Assembly (NCBI GenBank): GCA_963978895.1 | Contig: OZ022242.1 | Location: 9,077,614 to 9,141,613 of the forward strand | Length of the DNA stretch: 64,000 nt | Reading direction: 5' to 3' | DNA from: Erpobdella octoculata | Taxonomy: Eukaryota; Annelida; Clitellata; Hirudinida; Erpobdellidae | In this document: positions 36,270-46,467 of the stretch, piece by piece | How positions within the stretch are numbered: the first letter of the stretch is position 1 | Layout of the letters: every line of letters starts with the position of its first letter | Notes under the pieces: model-generated | The model's database searches: none | What the model was told of the DNA's origin: nothing | Seen by the model: only the letters and a program-made list of their open reading frames with translations | Program-made: the position numbers and the translations under genes

Positions 36270-36850
36270 GAAGTCTAGATAGAAAGATTTCTTTTTTTTT
36301 GGAGTGTCAAAGAACGGAGAAATAAGACTTGGAAGAGGTACTAGTTTTCTGTATAACTCATTAATTTCCACAGTTTCTCAAGTGTTTTGCCATTCATTTA
36401 GAATCTTTGATTTATTTTCTTGTATTCTGGAGTTTCAATGGTAACATCTATTTGGATTTCGGTGTAAGTGGTTGCCGTTTTGGCAAGAACGTCGGCAGTT
36501 TCATCACCCTGCACGCTAATGTGGCTTAGAATCCAGACCAACTTGCACACAACGTTCCTATTTCTGAAAATATTAGTTGTAGTTTGTACGATAGATTGTT
36601 GGTGGTGAGATTTTGCAAAATTGTGACAAATGTCTAATGCTTTGACGGCACTTAAAGAATCTGTAAAAATTACAAGATGTTGTAGTGGATCAGATTCTAA
36701 TGCATTTGATGAAAGAAAATGATTTTCATATAGATTAAGAACTATTTTGATTGCTTCTATTTCTGCAGCAAAAATTTAATTGTTGTCCGATGTTCTTCTG
36801 GACATTCTGAGACCGGTCGATGTAGCATACACACCAATGCCTATCGGTCA
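36270..36850 (-). pseudogene. RNase H domain fragment of a retroelement
   Basis: The minus strand encodes an RNase H fold sequence: YATSTGLRMSRRTSDNN, FAAEIEAIKI, LVIFTDSLSAVKAL, VWILSHISVQGDETADVLAK. The D-E-D pattern (AAE, FTDS, GDETAD) is that of RNase H domains at the C-terminus of some non-LTR polymerases. One in-frame stop follows SDNN. The start of the same domain recurs at 43.46-43.59 kb without that stop. Confidence 0.8.
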
Positions 36851-37267
36851 TCTAACATGTAACTCTAGCGACAGAATTATTAAATAATAAAAAATTACCA
36901 ACTTTGAATTAAAAATTCAGAAATTGTTTAAATTAAATTAAGATAATAATACTGCAATTATGCTGATATAGTAGTACTTAGCATACAGTCTATATGAAAA
37001 CACCACCAAGTGAATAAGCAGCCATCTTTAAATAAACCAGAGACAGTGGTAACTTGAGTTAATATACCTATATTGACCCATGCGGATGCGTTTTGTTGTC
37101 ATGCACAGCAAAGCGTGCGCTGGTTAATCGACTTGCAGGATAATCGACTCCTTCGCAGGTTAATTGACTTCTTCGCAGGTTAATCGACTTTCCAATTTTA
37201 GTCGATTAACTGTCGATAAAAACACATTTCCCCTATAAAAACGGTCCGGGCTCATATTAGACGGGCC
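36851..37267. repeat. ATCGAC-repeat segment, copy with 20-bp units
   Basis: TTCGCAGGTTAATCGACTTC units of about 20 bp near 37150-37200, preceded by GAATAAGCAGCCATCTTTAA. Near-identical to 43.60-44.03 kb. Ends GACGGGCC at 37267, the target duplication of the next element. Confidence 0.8.
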
Positions 37268-37860
37268 CATATATATAGAATAGATATATCGGAGATGAGC
37301 AGCTTTTGAGTGAGATGCCAAGATGGCCTCCGAAAAAACGATTTAGAGTCTTTTGGAGCCATGAATATTCATTATTTGTATTAATCTATTTTTGGTACGA
37401 CAGCGGAGACTAATAGTCCGTGGGCCAAGTCTAAATAGGTCTTTTTTTAGGTGAACAGCTTATTTTAGTACTAAAAGTTAGTAATTAATATAATGAAACA
37501 AAAATTGTTTTCTAGACTTCTCAAAACGGTAGCTTAGATGCAATATTTGAAGTTTTGTTCAAGCGAGGGATGATACGATGTTTACATCGTAAAAATCATC
37601 AAATGACCGGTTTGCAATATATGTTAATTTTATTGCGTTTAACATAAAGATGACCTGTTTGATATATTCAAAAAATAAAGGTTTGTGCGAGAAACTGAAG
37701 GTGTCGTCATAAAAGCACTAGTTACTGGTATATCAGATAAAGATGAATAAATAATAATGTATAATAAACACTCTCTATTGAACAACACCACATATTTAGC
37801 TGCAACAACTTTAATGAAACTTAGAGTTTAATGATTTAAAAGAAAACAGTGAGAAGCTTG

Positions 37861-38010
37861 ATGCTTGAACAAATAATCTTGAAATCAGATGACAATGTTG
37901 ATACAGAGATGATCACTGAACCAAATATTCTGGATGAGGATGAGAAGCCCGTGGTTCAGGAAGAAATAGACAAGACCATATTTCCAGGAGTAATAATAAA
38001 AAACTTCTAG
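37861..38010 (+). pseudogene. Short acidic ORF in the P-like element
   Basis: ATG at 37861, 49 codons, MLEQIILKSDDNVDTEMITE onwards with DEDEKPVVQEEIDK. An intron-like acceptor (TTTCCAG) lies within its end, so it may be an exon of the element's former gene. No known domain. Confidence 0.35.
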
Positions 38011-38375
38011 AGTTGTACAAGTTAATGAGCCAAGGGTATCTGAGGACACACTTGCAACGTTTCATGCTTTTAGTTTATAATTTGTAGTGACTGTTGCTGC
38101 TTTCTCTACATGTCTTGTTTTTTGTATTCAATATTGCTTTCAAAACATTTTTATTTACTTCTGATTTAGATTTTTTCAAAATTTCCAGGGGTAATAACAG
38201 AAATTCCTAGAGTTGTACAAGAGCCAAAGGTACCAGAGGACACTTGCAACGTTTCATGCTACCTATTAGTTTATAATTTGTAATTACTAGTTCTGCTTTC
38301 TCTACATGTCTTGTTTTTTTTTATTCAATAGTGCTTTCAGAACAGTTTTATTTACTTTTGATTTAGATTTTTTCA
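37980..38375 (+). repeat. Tandem duplication of an exon-like 200-bp unit
   Basis: Unit 1 (about 37980-38180) and unit 2 (38181-38375) both have TTTCCAG acceptor, CTAGAGTTGTACAAG, GAGGACAC, ACTTGCAACGTTTCATGC, CTCTACATGTCTTGTTTTTT. Unit 2 reads GVITEIPRVVQEPKVPEDTC. The element near 53-56 kb has a similar exon duplication. Confidence 0.8.
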
Positions 38376-38858
38376 TGCTTTCATTTGTGTTTGGAATAAA
38401 AATTGAGAAGTTGTATTCAAGTTATTGAGTTTTATTCTTTCTCATTAATATGGCACAACAATGTCAATTAAGAGACAAAGAAATTGATATGGATGTGAAT
38501 TTGGGTCCAAATATTAGTGCTGTTCAATGCATATGCATCATCCACTCTTAAAGTAGCAATAAAAAATATATTCTAACCTGACTAGGTCATGTGATATTTC
38601 ATCATGGAACACATTATTAGCTGCAGGTAATATAAGACAATTTAAGTTTCTTTTGGACATTGCAAGGACAAACTGAAGCTGGTAATGTTCCGGAATTTTA
38701 CTATCATTGACAGTGCCGAAATTTGTTTAATCTCAAGCAAACGCTGGAATTAATAAAAAATTCAACTACTTGCACTATTGATCAAGATATAGACCAAAAC
38801 ACAATTGCCAAAACAAGAGGATGCCATCAGCAACTTCTTCACCTATTCTTGATGTTGT

Positions 38859-39107
38859 TTGTATTTTTGTCATAAGATTAAATTTGTGAAAATTTCAAAA
38901 TCTCGTGAACCTCTTCTTCAGTGTGTTGATGACCAAGTTCAAGTGCAGATTCGTAGTTATGCAAAACAAACTGGTGATAAGCATCCACTTGGTATGATTG
39001 GGAGTTGTGATATGACAGCTGCTGAGGCAAAATATCATGCCTCCTGTTACAAACTGTGTGCTAAGCCACTTAAACAGCATTTGATTAATTTCATGAAGTT
39101 TATGTAA
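38859..39107 (+). pseudogene. Fragment of an uncharacterised AEAKYH-type protein
   Basis: Frame containing SREPLLQCVDDQVQVQIRSY and MTAAEAKYHASCYKL. The segment AxEAKYHxxCY occurs in a widespread group of uncharacterised invertebrate proteins that I know only by pattern. Whether it belonged to the P-like element or was captured is unclear. The flanks are not open. Confidence 0.45.
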
Positions 39108-39774
39108 ATACTCTTTAAATTTTATTTAACTAAAATTGACTACAAAATTAGTTATGCATTTATAATTTCAAAAGTGGCTAGGTATTTCATCCTAAATTTG
39201 GGATCTCTCAGGTTATGGCAGAAATTTGTACTGATATTTTAGTGATTTGTTTTTAGTAAAAAGTTTTAAATAAAAAGTTATAGTATATGTTTATAAAGTA
39301 GCATTGTTCATATTTTATTTGCTGCTTAAATAAAGTCAGTATTGCCTGAATACTTGCAAAATAAAATTGTTGTGTCTTTTATTTTATTTTTGCCTATACT
39401 TCATCTAAGCTACCATATTGAGAAGTCTAGAAATTCTTAAAATGTTCCTGCTATTAGTGCCTATTATTCCTATAAATTTTACATATCAATGAACTCAATG
39501 CTGATTGGTTAAGCGCAAATAGGCGTATGTTTAGGCGTGCACTCCGGAATTAATTTGTGTTTTTCAATTTTTGCTTATATTTCAGTTAAGCTACCAAATT
39601 GAGAAGTCTAGAAAGTCTTAAAATGTTTCTCTTAATATTGCCTATCACCCATATAAATTTCGTCTGTTCACCTCAAAAAAGACCTTTTTGATCGAAAAGT
39701 CACTTTGGCCCATAGACTATAAACTCCGGTTTGTAAGAAACAGAAACGTCGATTTCTTACAGCTAAAAGTAGTT

Positions 39775-40605
39775 GATATGAGCTTTAGGTAAAGTTCTAG
39801 TATAGCGTCATCGGCCGATTTCTATAAAAAAACTCGGTTTAAAAAACTGTTTAATAGAATAAGCTCAGAACATTATCAGAACATACGAAAAAGTTTCTTA
39901 CAGAAAAACTCACTAAAAACCGACTTTAAGCAAAAATATCCAAAGGCAGTGTTGATATGCGGAATAATACAATTCAAGAAAAGAAAAGTAAGGAAGAGTT
40001 AATATTAAAATAAAATAAAAAAATAACAAATAAATGTTAAAGTGTTCGAAATAATTGTTCAATTATTTAATATGCATCTTAAATTTCACAAAATCAAAGC
40101 GCTGAGCGTAAATTTATCCGTGACTAGCGGGGTACCCGGCCTTGCCCGGGGTTTTTCTATCGTTTTTTTCTTGCTCCCGTTTCCTTCCCCGCTTACTCTT
40201 ACGCTCCCGATCGCCTTCCCGCTCCCGGTCGTTTTCCCGCTCGCTTTCCCGCTCCCGCTCGCTTTCCCGCTCCGTGTCACTTTTTCGCAACCGATCGCTT
40301 TTTTGCTCACGCTTTTTAATTTATTCTCCTAAATTGTCTATTTCTATTTGAAATGTATTTAATTTTAATTTTCTTTATTCTTACTGTTCACTTCTATCGC
40401 TGTTGACAAATAGATCTTCATCGCGAACTACAGTAGCATCGGAGCAACTCTTAAATGTTCTAAAGTGTTATAATTTTTGTTTTTTTAGTTATTTATATTG
40501 TAATTAGACTTTATTTATGTTTTAAATATCGTTTACATTAAAACCTGGTCATTTTTCAAAGAAATCGCCCGATGACGCTATACTAGAACATTACCTGAGC
40601 TTTAT
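39775..40605. repeat. Inverted repeat pair around a Helitron arm
   Basis: AGTTCTAGTATAGCGTCATC near 39793 recurs inverted near 40573 (GATGACGCTATACTAGAACA), with about 45 bp of similarity on each side. The interval contains the Helitron end at 40124. Confidence 0.75.
40124..40335 (-). mobile_element. Helitron family-1 3' arm, minus strand
   Basis: CTAGCGGGGTACCCGGCCTT is the reverse of the hairpin plus CTAG terminus. Minisatellite words (CTCCCGGTCGTTTTCCCGCT) follow. It is 5' truncated near 40330. Confidence 0.8.
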
Positions 40606-40950
40606 TTTAATTTAACGCGATATCCGACATAAAAAATATACAATTCTAATTTTATTTACCGATAACACAGGCGACGTTAAATAGATATAAATAGACCATC
40701 GAACTAGAGACTACGCAAATAAAATTCAATGTCAACTGAAATTTAAAAAAAAAATTGTTAATTTTTATAAGGTTAAAAATGTATTTTGTACATACAAAAA
40801 TTCTTTTTTTTCTATTAAAAAAATACTTGATTATGTTACTATACGGTTGTAACTATCAATTCTCCGGTCTACTAGGCTGCCTCGCTAAAAGCCTTCCTAA
40901 ACAACAGGCGGGCCGATAACCTATATCTATTCTATATATATGGACGGGCC

Positions 40951-41112
40951 GTGCCGGGCCAGGAATTTCGGTTTTTGAAACGGGCTGGGCCAAGTGGTCG
41001 ACGGGCCGAACTGAGACCTAAAAAATTGATCCGTGCAGTACTCTACTATGTATGCACGGTTCAAACTCTCTAATTTCATGCGAGCGAAGCCGCTACGGGC
41101 ACTACTAATAGC
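40951..41112 (+). mobile_element. Helitron family-2 3' end
   Basis: GGGCCAGGAATTTCGG to GCGAAGCCGCTACGGGCACT, then ACTAAT. The terminus reads CTAA in place of CTAG, still fitting CTRR. The same segment plus about 130 bp of flank recurs at 44035-44323. Confidence 0.75.
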
Positions 41113-41425
41113 TATATATATCTATGATTAAATCCATAAATAATTAAATCAATTATCAATGACGAGTCTTTTAAAGTTGATTACTCGTAAAAATTGAGTA
41201 GCTTGTAAATAAATTGTTTATATTATAATAATGGCATAAACTATTAAGAGTTAAGTTTTGACATGAATCATTTGCTAATTTTTTTAAATTGCAAAAGATG
41301 AAGATGAAAACTCTTAATGACCAATGTATGTGTGTCTCTGTTTTGTGTTAAACAAATGAAATTGAAACCATAATTGGAATTATAAAAATATTATCCTATT
41401 AATAACTTCAAACTTTACACTAAAA

Positions 41426-42260
41426 ATGTCTCAGAAATCTAGCAAAGTTTGGAACTTTTATGTTGTAGATGCCATCGACAAAAGCAGGGCAAACTGCTCG
41501 ATATGTCATGAAAAAATAACGCGTGGTGGAAAAAATGCACGAACATACGGCACAACGTCTATGATAACTCATCTGCAGACAAAACATCCAGTGGATTTCA
41601 AAGAATATGGAGCTAGGCAAGAGCAAATTAAGAAACGATAACGCAAAGGGGAAGCAAATATGTCACCAAGTTCAAACAAGAAACAACACACCTTGGATTT
41701 TTTGTGGAGAAAGTTAAATTGTTTTAAGTTAATCATCCACGGCATCTTGCAATTACTAACAAAATTGCGGAGATGATTTGCGTCGATATACTGCCTTTAC
41801 ATGTAGTTGAAGATGCTGGATTTATTAATTTAATGCATGAACTCGAACCTTGATATTCGTTGCCATCCAGAAGACATTTCTCGCGCACCTTAGTTTTGGA
41901 CATGTTCTCTCTTATACGGAATCGTTTGCAAATCCTGGTCGATGATGCAAGTTACATAAATTTCATCAGCGATGTCTGGACAAGCACAAATAATTTGGAT
42001 TCTTTCCTCTGTTTGACTGGGCACTAGATAGACACAGATTGGCGAAAGATATACATTTCTCATATCTTCAGCCATTGAAAGGTAGGAACACTGGAGAATT
42101 GATTTCAAATCATCTACAATCTATGATTGTAGATTAGAATATCAATGGGGCAAATAAAGGCGTTTTAGCCAGAGACAATGACACCAGTATGAAACTAGCA
42201 ATTCATCTTGCAAAATTAGACAACTTGTGATGCTACATTCACATGATTCAACTAGTGGTG
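41426..42260 (+). pseudogene. hAT transposase with BED zinc finger, broken
   Basis: ATG at 41426. The first 71 codons hold a BED finger: WNFYVVDAIDKSRANCSICH, then HLQTKH (C-x2-C ... H-x4-H). Later fragments in shifting frames read QHTLDFLW, MICVDILPLHVVEDAGF, INFISDVWTSTNNLDSFLCL, a typical order for ZBED-type hAT transposases. Several stops and shifts make it inactive. A plausible right element end (CGGTCCATCCCTA) lies at 42489-42501; the left end was not found. Confidence 0.8.
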
Positions 42261-42871
42261 GCAGAAGCATGTACATCTGTCTAGAAGCAAGCTATAATTA
42301 AAATTTAGGTGTAATAAAATAAAAATTGAAATTTTAAAGCCAAAGGTCCATTCAGTACGCGGTCCATTCAGCACTAGTTTTTCTTATATATTACTTTCTA
42401 TACACTTAAACCCGGATAAGGCGTTCGGACTCGGTGGAAAATGATCCCAAAAACTCTGTGCTCTGCATCGGTGCCAAATATGCTGCTCGGTCCATCCCTA
42501 ATGACCATGTACTTCAATAACTAGCTACTCAACTCAAAATCTCCAGATTTATTTCTTGCTAGTTGCCATCAGAAAAAGTCAAATAAATTCCAAGAGTTTC
42601 ATCAACCACCACATTGATGTTGAAACAACTAACTGAATACAATTTTATTGTTTATGTTTGACTTTGTTTTCAAGTATTAACTTTTCATAACTTTTTTTTT
42701 TATTTTTTTTATGATTTTTGTTTTTGTCACTGAAAAAGTAATAAAAATGTAAATAGCCAATTGAAAATTGGTTAGATCCAATTATTATACTTTGTGAATT
42801 ATTAACCATGCACAAATGCAGAGATAATGAAAGTTGTGTGTGCTGTATAGTCTGCCAATTTTTATATTTTA
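42261..42871. other. hAT right end and AT-rich DNA
   Basis: CGGTGCCAAATATGCTGCTC, then GGTCCATCCCTA at 42490-42501, resembles the reversed start TAGGGATGGACCG of hAT elements. No gene in the remainder. Confidence 0.45.
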
Positions 42872-43136
42872 CTAGCGGGGTACCCGGCATTGCCCGGGGT
42901 TTTTCTAATGCTTTTCTTTCTCGTTCCCGTTCTTGGTCGCTTTCCCGCTCCCGGTCGCTTTCCCACTCTCGGTCATTTTCCCGCTCCCGGTCGCTTTCCC
43001 ACTCGCGTTCGCTTTCCCGCTCCCGGTCGCTTTCCCGCTCCCGGTCGCATTCCCGCTCCCGGTCGCATTCCCGATCCCGGTCGCCTTCCCACTTCCGGCT
43101 ACTTTCTTTTTCCCGCTAACTCTTCCGATCTTTTTC
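42872..43136 (-). mobile_element. Helitron family-1 3' arm, minus strand
   Basis: CTAGCGGGGTACCCGGCATT (reverse of hairpin and CTAG), preceded by A. About ten minisatellite units (CTCCCGGTCGCTTTCCCG) follow. The arm breaks at 43136 and another arm starts. Confidence 0.8.
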
Positions 43137-43137
43137 C

Positions 43138-43324
43138 CTTGGTTGCCCGGGGTTTTTAGAATGTTTGTCTCTCTCGCTCCCGTTTCCTTCTCCGTTGCTT
43201 TTCCGCTCCCGGTCGCTTTCCGTTGCTGTTTGCTCTCCGTGTCTAGTCGCTTCCTCGTTCCCGGTCACTTTACCGCTCGTTCTTTTCGCTCTCAGTTGCT
43301 TTTCCATTCCCGTTACCGCTCATA
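43138..43324 (-). mobile_element. Second Helitron family-1 arm, lacking its CTAG
   Basis: GGTTGCCCGGGGTTTTTAGA, ATGTTTGTCTCTCTCGCTCC and minisatellite words. The terminal CTAG is lost at the junction with the previous arm. Confidence 0.7.
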
Positions 43325-43462
43325 CAAAATTCTAAAAATATGAATAAAAAATAAAAAATAACTTGAACAAATGTCATCAGTTACACATGCTTTGCTTATA
43401 TCTCGTTATTATCTCATAAAAATGAACTAAATAAAATAATAGCCTACTAGACAACAGTGAAA
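43325..43462 (-). repeat. Copied fragment of EXD2 exon/intron
   Basis: TTCTAAAAATATGAATAAAA, ATAACTTGAACAAATGTCAT and CTAGACAACAGT match 30664-30785, the first EXD2 intron here with its exon edge, in the same orientation and with small indels. It lies directly next to a Helitron arm. Confidence 0.8.
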
Positions 43463-44034
43463 TAGATTAAGAGCTATTTTGATTGCTTCTATTTCTGCAG
43501 CAAAAATTGAATTGTTGTCCGATGTTCTTCTGGATATTCTGAGACCGGTCGATAAAGCATACACACCAATGCCTATCGGTCATCTAGCATGTTACTCTAG
43601 CGACAGAATTACTAAATAATAAAAAATTACCAACTTTGAATTAAAAATTCAGAAATTGTTTAAATTAAATTAAGATAATACTGCAATTATGTTGATATAG
43701 TAGTACTTAGCATACAGTCTATATGAAAACACCACCAAGTGAATAACTGCTTATTTAAATAAAATCTTTAAAAAAACCAGAGACAGTGGTAACTTGAGTT
43801 AATATACCTATATCGACCCATGCGGATGCGTTTTGTTGTCATGCACAGCAAAGCGTGCGCTGGTTAATCGACTTGCAGGATAATCGACTCCTTCGCAGGT
43901 TAATCGACTTCTTCGCAGGTTAATCGACTTCTTCGCAGGTTAATCGACTTTCCAATTTAAGTCGATTAACTGTCAACTGTCGATAAAAACACTTTTCCCC
44001 TATAAAAATGGGCCAGGCTCATATTAGACGGGCC
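43463..44034. repeat. Second copy of RNase H start plus ATCGAC-repeat segment
   Basis: Near-identical to 36729-37267. The RNase H frame (FAAEIEAIKIAL, minus strand) has S where the other copy has a stop. It contains the single GACGGGCC (44027-44034) that serves as the empty site for the P-like element. Confidence 0.85.
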
Positions 44035-44323
44035 GTGCCGTGCCAGGAATTTCGGTTTTTGAAACGGGCTGGGCCAAGTGGTCGACGGGCCGAGCCGAGA
44101 CCTAAAAATTGATCCGTGCAGTACTCTACTATGTATGCACGGTTCAAATTCTCTAATTTCATGCGAGCGAAGCCGCTACGGGCACTGCTAATAGCTATAT
44201 ATATCTATGATTAAATCCATAAATAATTAAATCAATTATCAATGACGAGTCTTTTAAAGTTGATTACTCATAAAAATTGAGTAGCTTGTAAATAAATTGT
44301 TTATATTATAATAATGGCATAAA
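44035..44323 (+). repeat. Helitron family-2 3' end plus flank, duplicate of 40951-41236
   Basis: Same order: GGGCCAAGTGGTCGACGGGC, GCGAAGCCGCTACGGGCACT, GCTAATAGC, then TATGATTAAATCCATAAATA to ATAATAATGGCATAAAC. Confidence 0.85.
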
Positions 44324-44820
44324 CATCATATCCACAGGTACTTATAACTCCCATTCCACTGGGAAACACATTCGAAATTGAATAACTATATACTGATGTG
44401 AGTAGTATGAACATCCTTTTAAAACTATACCTAAATTTCCATAAATATTCGCTAAAACGTTTTTGTTCTGTTGACATTTTTTTTTAATATATTTCAGAAA
44501 AACTTTGATTTTCTAAATTTTAATGTTCTACATTTTTTAAAGTTAAAATAGTTTTCTTAGAAAATTTTACAGTACAGTTACGATGGAAAATATGGTCCCG
44601 AACCCGAACTTTTTGAAATGTAAAACTCAAACCCAAACCCGAATTTAAAAAAAAAATGAAACTCGAACCCGGTGTTTAAAAAATAAAACCCAAGACCGAG
44701 CTTTAAAAATTTTAATACAATCCCTGAGTTTTCTAAACATGGTGCATCTAATGAAATCTAGTGTTACAAATCATTTCTAGGCATTTTGTTTCACAAACAA
44801 AAACCAATCTTGTGACATAA
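44324..44820. other. Intergenic, with CCCGAACC-rich words
   Basis: CCCGAACCCGAAC near 44596 and related words near 45425 flank about 0.8 kb. They may be ends of one unclassified element, but no inverted ends or duplication could be shown. Confidence 0.35.
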
Positions 44821-45010
44821 GTTAGTCTAGTGGCTTAGAGACCGGCTTGGCTATCCTTAGTACCCGTGTTGGATTCAAGGTTTGGTCAAGTATTTTTCTT
44901 GAGCTAGAAACTACTAACTCATATTTTATCAGGTCCGCTCAGCTTTTAATTCTTAACTGGTCGATAAATAAGTGCTGAGTTGTATATACGTAGCGGCGCC
45001 CCAAGTCTAA
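44821..45010 (+). mobile_element. tRNA-derived SINE
   Basis: TTAGTCTAGTGGCTTAGAGA contains a box-A pattern, and TTGGATTCAAGG about 35-40 bp on fits a box B. Together they form a degenerate pol III promoter without a tRNA fold or anticodon arm. A tRNA-unrelated part follows (CTGGTCGATAAATAAGTGCT). No poly(A) tail or duplication was identified. Confidence 0.6.
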
Positions 45011-45505
45011 TTACTGGATCTAATTTTTGACAACAACTTCCTTTACGTATAGTTGTCCATTATTTTAAACTTCAAATAATTTGAAAGCACTTAAGAACCG
45101 TTTAGTTTATGTTATAGTTACAGAATTTGTTATGATAAGTACCTACGCGACGCTAATATGTAATGCTAGACTAATTTAAGAAAAAGAGGCATTAAACAGA
45201 TTTTAGGAAAATAAAATAAAATTATAGACAATATTGAACACCATAAGTATTTGCTGCATTACCTATGTTGATTATTATTGTAATACAGAACTTCACAAAT
45301 ATTTCACTTAATCCGTTTAGCCAATAATAAAATATATTAGCGCTAAGATCACTCTCCGGAACATTTCCAAAATTATGAAAATTGAACTACTCAAATTCAA
45401 CCCACACTCGACCCACAGCCGACCCGAACCCGAAGGTTTCTAATTCTAAAATAAGGTGCAATTATGTCCTTTTTATAGGAAAATGCAACAGACACACACA
45501 GATAT
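45011..45505. other. Intergenic DNA, no gene
   Basis: AT-rich without open frames of note. Ends at a Helitron family-2 fragment. Confidence 0.5.
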
Positions 45506-45592
45506 TATAAGTTCCAAATTTCACGTTCCTAGGATGAGTCGTTTGAGCTCGGCGTTGATTATCAGTCAGTCAGGACATGTTCTTTTATATAT
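45506..45592 (-). mobile_element. Helitron family-2 5' fragment, minus strand
   Basis: AAGTTCCAAATTTCACGTTC, GCTCGGCGTTGATTATCAGT and AGGACATGTTCTTTTATATA are the reversed first 85 bp of family 2. Confidence 0.8.
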
Positions 45593-45821
45593 ATATAACG
45601 GGAGTAAGCGGGAACGAGAGAGCAAACGGGAGAGCAAGCGGGGAATAAAACGGGAACAAGAAAGAAGAACGATACAAAAACTTTCAAAAACCCCGGGCAT
45701 TGTACACTCGATTGCTCTTCGAGATTGATTTTTTCAAATTGTCATAATTTAGTACATTAAACTTTAAACAAAAACATCAAAATAATTTAAAAGGCAAAAG
45801 AACGTTTGCCGGGTCAGCTAG
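45593..45821 (+). mobile_element. Helitron 3' portion with variant terminus
   Basis: Minisatellite words (CGGGAGAGCAAGCGGGG), AAAACCCCGGGCATTG, then AAAAGAACGTTTGCCGGGTC and AGCTAG at 45816-45821 followed by T. The terminus GCCGGGTCAGCTAG differs from families 1 and 2 but has the CTAG|T form. Confidence 0.55.
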
Positions 45822-46092
45822 TGTATAGATAATAAGCAGAATGTGTGGCTGGGATTTTTCTTTTTAAACTTTGGAGTTGAGACAACAAAATAAATGAACT
45901 AATTATTTTAAATCAAAATGTTTTTGGTGAATTGTTTATGGCACAAAAATATATTGTCTTCTTCACTTGAAAAATAATAGAAGTTCTCATAACTCGTTAG
46001 TGATTGCAGTATCCTACATCAGTTTTACTGTTAGAGCTGAAATTTGATTTCAATTTATTGGCTATGATCGTGGGTTGCTAGATGTTTTAAGC
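45822..46092. other. Intergenic DNA, no gene
   Basis: No coding or repeat signal beyond AT-richness. Ends with GTTTTAAG, the target duplication of the next hAT element. Confidence 0.5.
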
Positions 46093-46104
46093 AGTGATGG
46101 GCAG

Positions 46105-46345
46105 TAGTTAACTACTTTTAACTACTTTAGTAGTTAACTACTTTTAACTACTTTAGTAGTTAACTACTTTTAACTACTTTAGTAGTTAACTACTTTTAAC
46201 TACTTTAGTAGTTAACTACTTTTAACTACTTTAGTAGTTAACTACTTTTAACTACTTCAGTAGTTAACTACTTTTAACTACTTTAGTAGTTAACTACTTT
46301 TAACTACTTTAGTAGTTAACTACTAGTTTAACTACATGGGAGTAG
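46105..46345. repeat. 26-bp subterminal tandem repeat of the hAT element
   Basis: About nine copies of AGTTAACTACTTTTAACTAC-type units, palindromic in part (TAGTTAACTA). In hAT elements subterminal repeats bind the transposase; here the number is unusually high. Confidence 0.9.
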
Positions 46346-46467
46346 TTAAGGCAAAAACATAGTTTATTACAAGGCGCAGGCAAAGCCTATATGCCCGACA
46401 AAAAAAACCATAAAAAGAATAAATTAAAGAACATAAATTAAACAAACAAACAAAAAGTACAGATAAG

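Larger units (their letters stand above)
37268..40942. mobile_element. P-like DNA transposon, 3.7 kb, degenerate
   Basis: Inverted ends CATATATATAGAATAGATAT (21 bp matching) and 8-bp duplications GACGGGCC (37260-37267, 40943-40950). The paralogous segment at 44.02-44.04 kb has a single GACGGGCC and no insert, an empty site. Subterminal inverted blocks of about 150 bp pair 37403-37560 with 39560-39735. The CA...TG ends and 8-bp duplication fit P elements; hAT is the alternative. It holds a broken gene and a Helitron arm. Confidence 0.82.

Noticed and set aside
41315..42512. Target duplication around the BED-finger hAT pseudogene (TAATGACCA on both sides)
   Set aside because: The left copy is not followed by a matching terminal repeat, so the similarity may be chance.
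44821..44895. Functional tRNA gene
   Set aside because: Only degenerate box A and box B are present; no cloverleaf can be formed, so it is a SINE head.
44590..45440. One element bounded by CCCGAACC-rich words
   Set aside because: The words are not inverted at the two sides and no target duplication was found.
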